Assembly (NCBI GenBank): GCA_050298535.1
Contig: JBNKUI010000063.1
Span: forward strand, 62,001-126,000
Direction of reading: 5' to 3'
Origin: JABDMH01 sp050298535
Lineage (GTDB): Bacteria > Bacteroidota > Bacteroidia > Chitinophagales > Saprospiraceae
DNA: 64,000 bases
Shown: in pieces, positions 62,526 through 64,000 of the stretch
How the letters are laid out: every line of letters begins with the position of its first letter
Position numbering within the stretch: position 1 is the first letter of the stretch
Position numbers and translations under genes: made by a program
Notes under the pieces: generated by a model
Seen by the model: only the letters and a program-made list of their open reading frames with translations
Told to the model about the DNA's origin: nothing
The model's database searches: none

Positions 62526-64000
62526 CTAATTATTTTTTCTTAACTGCCTACTTACAATACCTAATTCCAAAAACACTACTACTCCAATCACCGAAAATAC
62601 CAGTCCAGCAATAGTACATATCGCCAATGAATACCAGAACGGTTCATTCTTCTCGAATAAAAGAAATGGAAGAAGGCCCAGTACGGTAGAAAATATCGTC
62701 AATAGAATAGGGATGATTTTTGCATTATATGCTTTTACGAAGGCCTGAAAACTGCTCAAATTTCTATGCTTACGTATGTTGTTGTAATCATTTATAATAA
62801 AAATACCTGCATTAACTGAAAGGCCGGCCACTAATAAGAAAGCAGCGAATCCGCCCTGGTCGAAGCGAAAATTAAAAAAATGCACAGCCAGGAAAATGCC
62901 AATAAAAGACACGGGTACTAGTAGTATCGGGACTAGTGCCTGTCGGAGTGAATTAAATAATATGGATGAAATAATGAAGATAACGAGAATAGAGGCCAGT
63001 ACAATGTACACGACCTTATCTTGGGAGTCGCTCCACCACCATCCTCTTTGGTCATCACTGATTTGATATCCAGGGGGTAGCTGCGCCTTTATCTCTTGTA
63101 GCGCCTGTTTTTTTATTTTTTCAGCCAGACGGTAATTGCCGACAAAGTCATATTCGAGGAAGAGTTGATATTGTTGATTATACCGTACTATTTTGTTCTC
63201 ACCGTGATGCACTTCTAAGCTATTCACTGTATGGGTTTTAAGATATTCTGCTGTATCATTGGCTTGCAGGGTATGTTGTGCAACCCAGATATCATTACTT
63301 TGTGGGTCATTTGAAATCACTCGAATGGGCAGTGGATTTTGGTCGGTTTGAAGTATACCAATAGTGCCCTTATCGGGAGTAATATCTCGCCAGTATTCAA
63401 GATAGGTTCCTCTTCGTTGAGGTCGAAGATTATTCATCAGTTTCTCGTCAAACGATAGATCAAAATATCGATCATCTGAATCAAAATAATTGCGTGTGGG
63501 ATTAATAGAAACGTTTTGGATTCGCATGTGCTGCAAAAGATTTTTACGGGCTTCCATGGCCACCTCTTGTAGCTGGTCATAGTTATAACCCAAAAGTCTT
63601 AAATGAGTGGTCAGCCTGCGCCCTCTCAATTCATTGTTAAAACCCTGTCCTACACCGTAAATCTGAAAATCTCCTCCTCCGCTATTTACGGCCCTGGTCT
63701 CAAGCAAGGATTTGAGATAATACGGGAAAGCACCATCCGCATATTCCGGTCTAAAACTGATTTCGACAGATGACGTATTAGGACCTGATACGAAGCTACT
63801 GACCTGTTTTACTTCGGAAAATGATGAGATGTACTCTTCAAAATCTTTGATAATATGGTTTAGCTGTTCAGTGGTGCCCCCAAATGGGACACTTGCTCGG
63901 AGAAAAAGACGAGTCTCTTGCTTTTCGGTCTGTGCAAAGTAAAAATTGTCTTTCCGCTTTGTGAAAAGACGGAGGGTGCCTCCCAGATATCTTGATAGTT
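62526..64000 (-). CDS. RND-family efflux permease, 3' part (continues past the right edge)
   Basis: The minus-strand frame is open from the window edge to the stop at 62526; the TTG at 63707 is internal. The visible ~490 residues are the C-terminal half of an RND permease: the second porter domain (from LRLFTKRKDNFYFAQTEKQE onward) and TM8-12 (IVLASILVIFIISSILFNSL, FAAFLLVAGLSVNAGIFIIN, and the last span AGLVFSVIGVVVFLELG). The final 4 bases separate it from the next permease. Because the N-terminal half is not visible, proton-relay residues cannot be judged. Two successive permeases suggest a heteromeric pump. Confidence 0.88.
   Translation of the reverse strand, partial: LSRYLGGTLRLFTKRKDNFYFAQTEKQETRLFLRASVPFGGTTEQLNHIIKDFEEYISSFSEVKQVSSFVSGPNTSSVEISFRPEYADGAFPYYLKSLLETRAVNSGGGDFQIYGVGQGFNNELRGRRLTTHLRLLGYNYDQLQEVAMEARKNLLQHMRIQNVSINPTRNYFDSDDRYFDLSFDEKLMNNLRPQRRGTYLEYWRDITPDKGTIGILQTDQNPLPIRVISNDPQSNDIWVAQHTLQANDTAEYLKTHTVNSLEVHHGENKIVRYNQQYQLFLEYDFVGNYRLAEKIKKQALQEIKAQLPPGYQISDDQRGWWWSDSQDKVVYIVLASILVIFIISSILFNSLRQALVPILLVPVSFIGIFLAVHFFNFRFDQGGFAAFLLVAGLSVNAGIFIINDYNNIRKHRNLSSFQAFVKAYNAKIIPILLTIFSTVLGLLPFLLFEKNEPFWYSLAICTIAGLVFSVIGVVVFLELGIVSRQLRKNN

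Noticed and set aside
62526..63707. A 393-aa RND protein starting at 63707
   Set aside because: The frame stays open to the window edge and the upstream translation is clearly RND porter domain. The TTG is internal.

Overview
The window looks like chromosomal DNA from a Bacteroidota bacterium, most likely a marine Saprospiria-like lineage. The lineage is inferred from gene content only. Supporting features are a type IX secretion (T9SS) sorting domain, a SusC/SusD pair, a hybrid two-component system (HTCS) regulator, two sulfatases, an ASPIC/UnbV repeat lipoprotein, a gluconate-2-dehydrogenase-subunit-3/GMC pair and a CHAT/TPR signalling module. No rRNA, tRNA or CRISPR array was recognised.

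Layout. 1-3.9 kb: end of a T9SS cargo protein, a serine hydrolase, a DUF1572 (DinB-like) protein, a VOC protein and a secreted amidohydrolase. 4.0-6.3 kb: sugar-dehydrogenase-like pair closed by a strong terminator. 6.7-21 kb: a solitary HTCS regulator, an unknown protein overlapping a 69-aa LuxR-type DNA-binding protein, and two large secreted beta-helix proteins that share a C-terminal domain ending in Gly-Cys. 21.1-25.9 kb: a PLP enzyme, a DUF2157/GDYXXLXY membrane pair and an M14 peptidase. 26.7-31.4 kb: a TPR-CHAT protein divergent from a sigma factor and a membrane anti-sigma-like TPR protein. 31.5-40.8 kb: sulfatase, beta-propeller/cytochrome c lipoprotein, coiled-coil protein, a broken M43-type protease gene, TPR membrane protein, RraA-like protein and lamin-tail protein. 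41.5-51.9 kb: sulfatase, SusC, SusD and FG-GAP/ASPIC lipoprotein, a small sulfated-glycan uptake locus. 52.8-56.5 kb: secreted DJ-1/PfpI protein with an AraC regulator, then an aromatic amino acid decarboxylase. 56.8-64 kb (minus strand): two RND permeases, TolC and signal peptidase I.

The clearest mobile DNA is a pair of small non-autonomous elements at 25930-26633 and 52186-52637. Their imperfect terminal inverted repeats begin GGYTCTT, like ISL3-family insertion sequences. The first has a perfect 8-bp target duplication (AATAAAGT) and the second a 7-of-8 match. The second splits the remnant of a PD40-like gene whose reading frame is restored if the element is removed. Further decay is seen at 36740-36973 (M43 protease remnant) and perhaps at 41020-41245 (transposase-like remnant).

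How genes work together (inference): HTCS and LuxR-type regulators beside giant surface proteins suggest regulated surface display. The CHAT, sigma and anti-sigma genes form a likely signal-transduction unit. SusC/D plus sulfatase plus ASPIC lipoprotein form a capture and desulfation locus without any glycoside hydrolase in the window.
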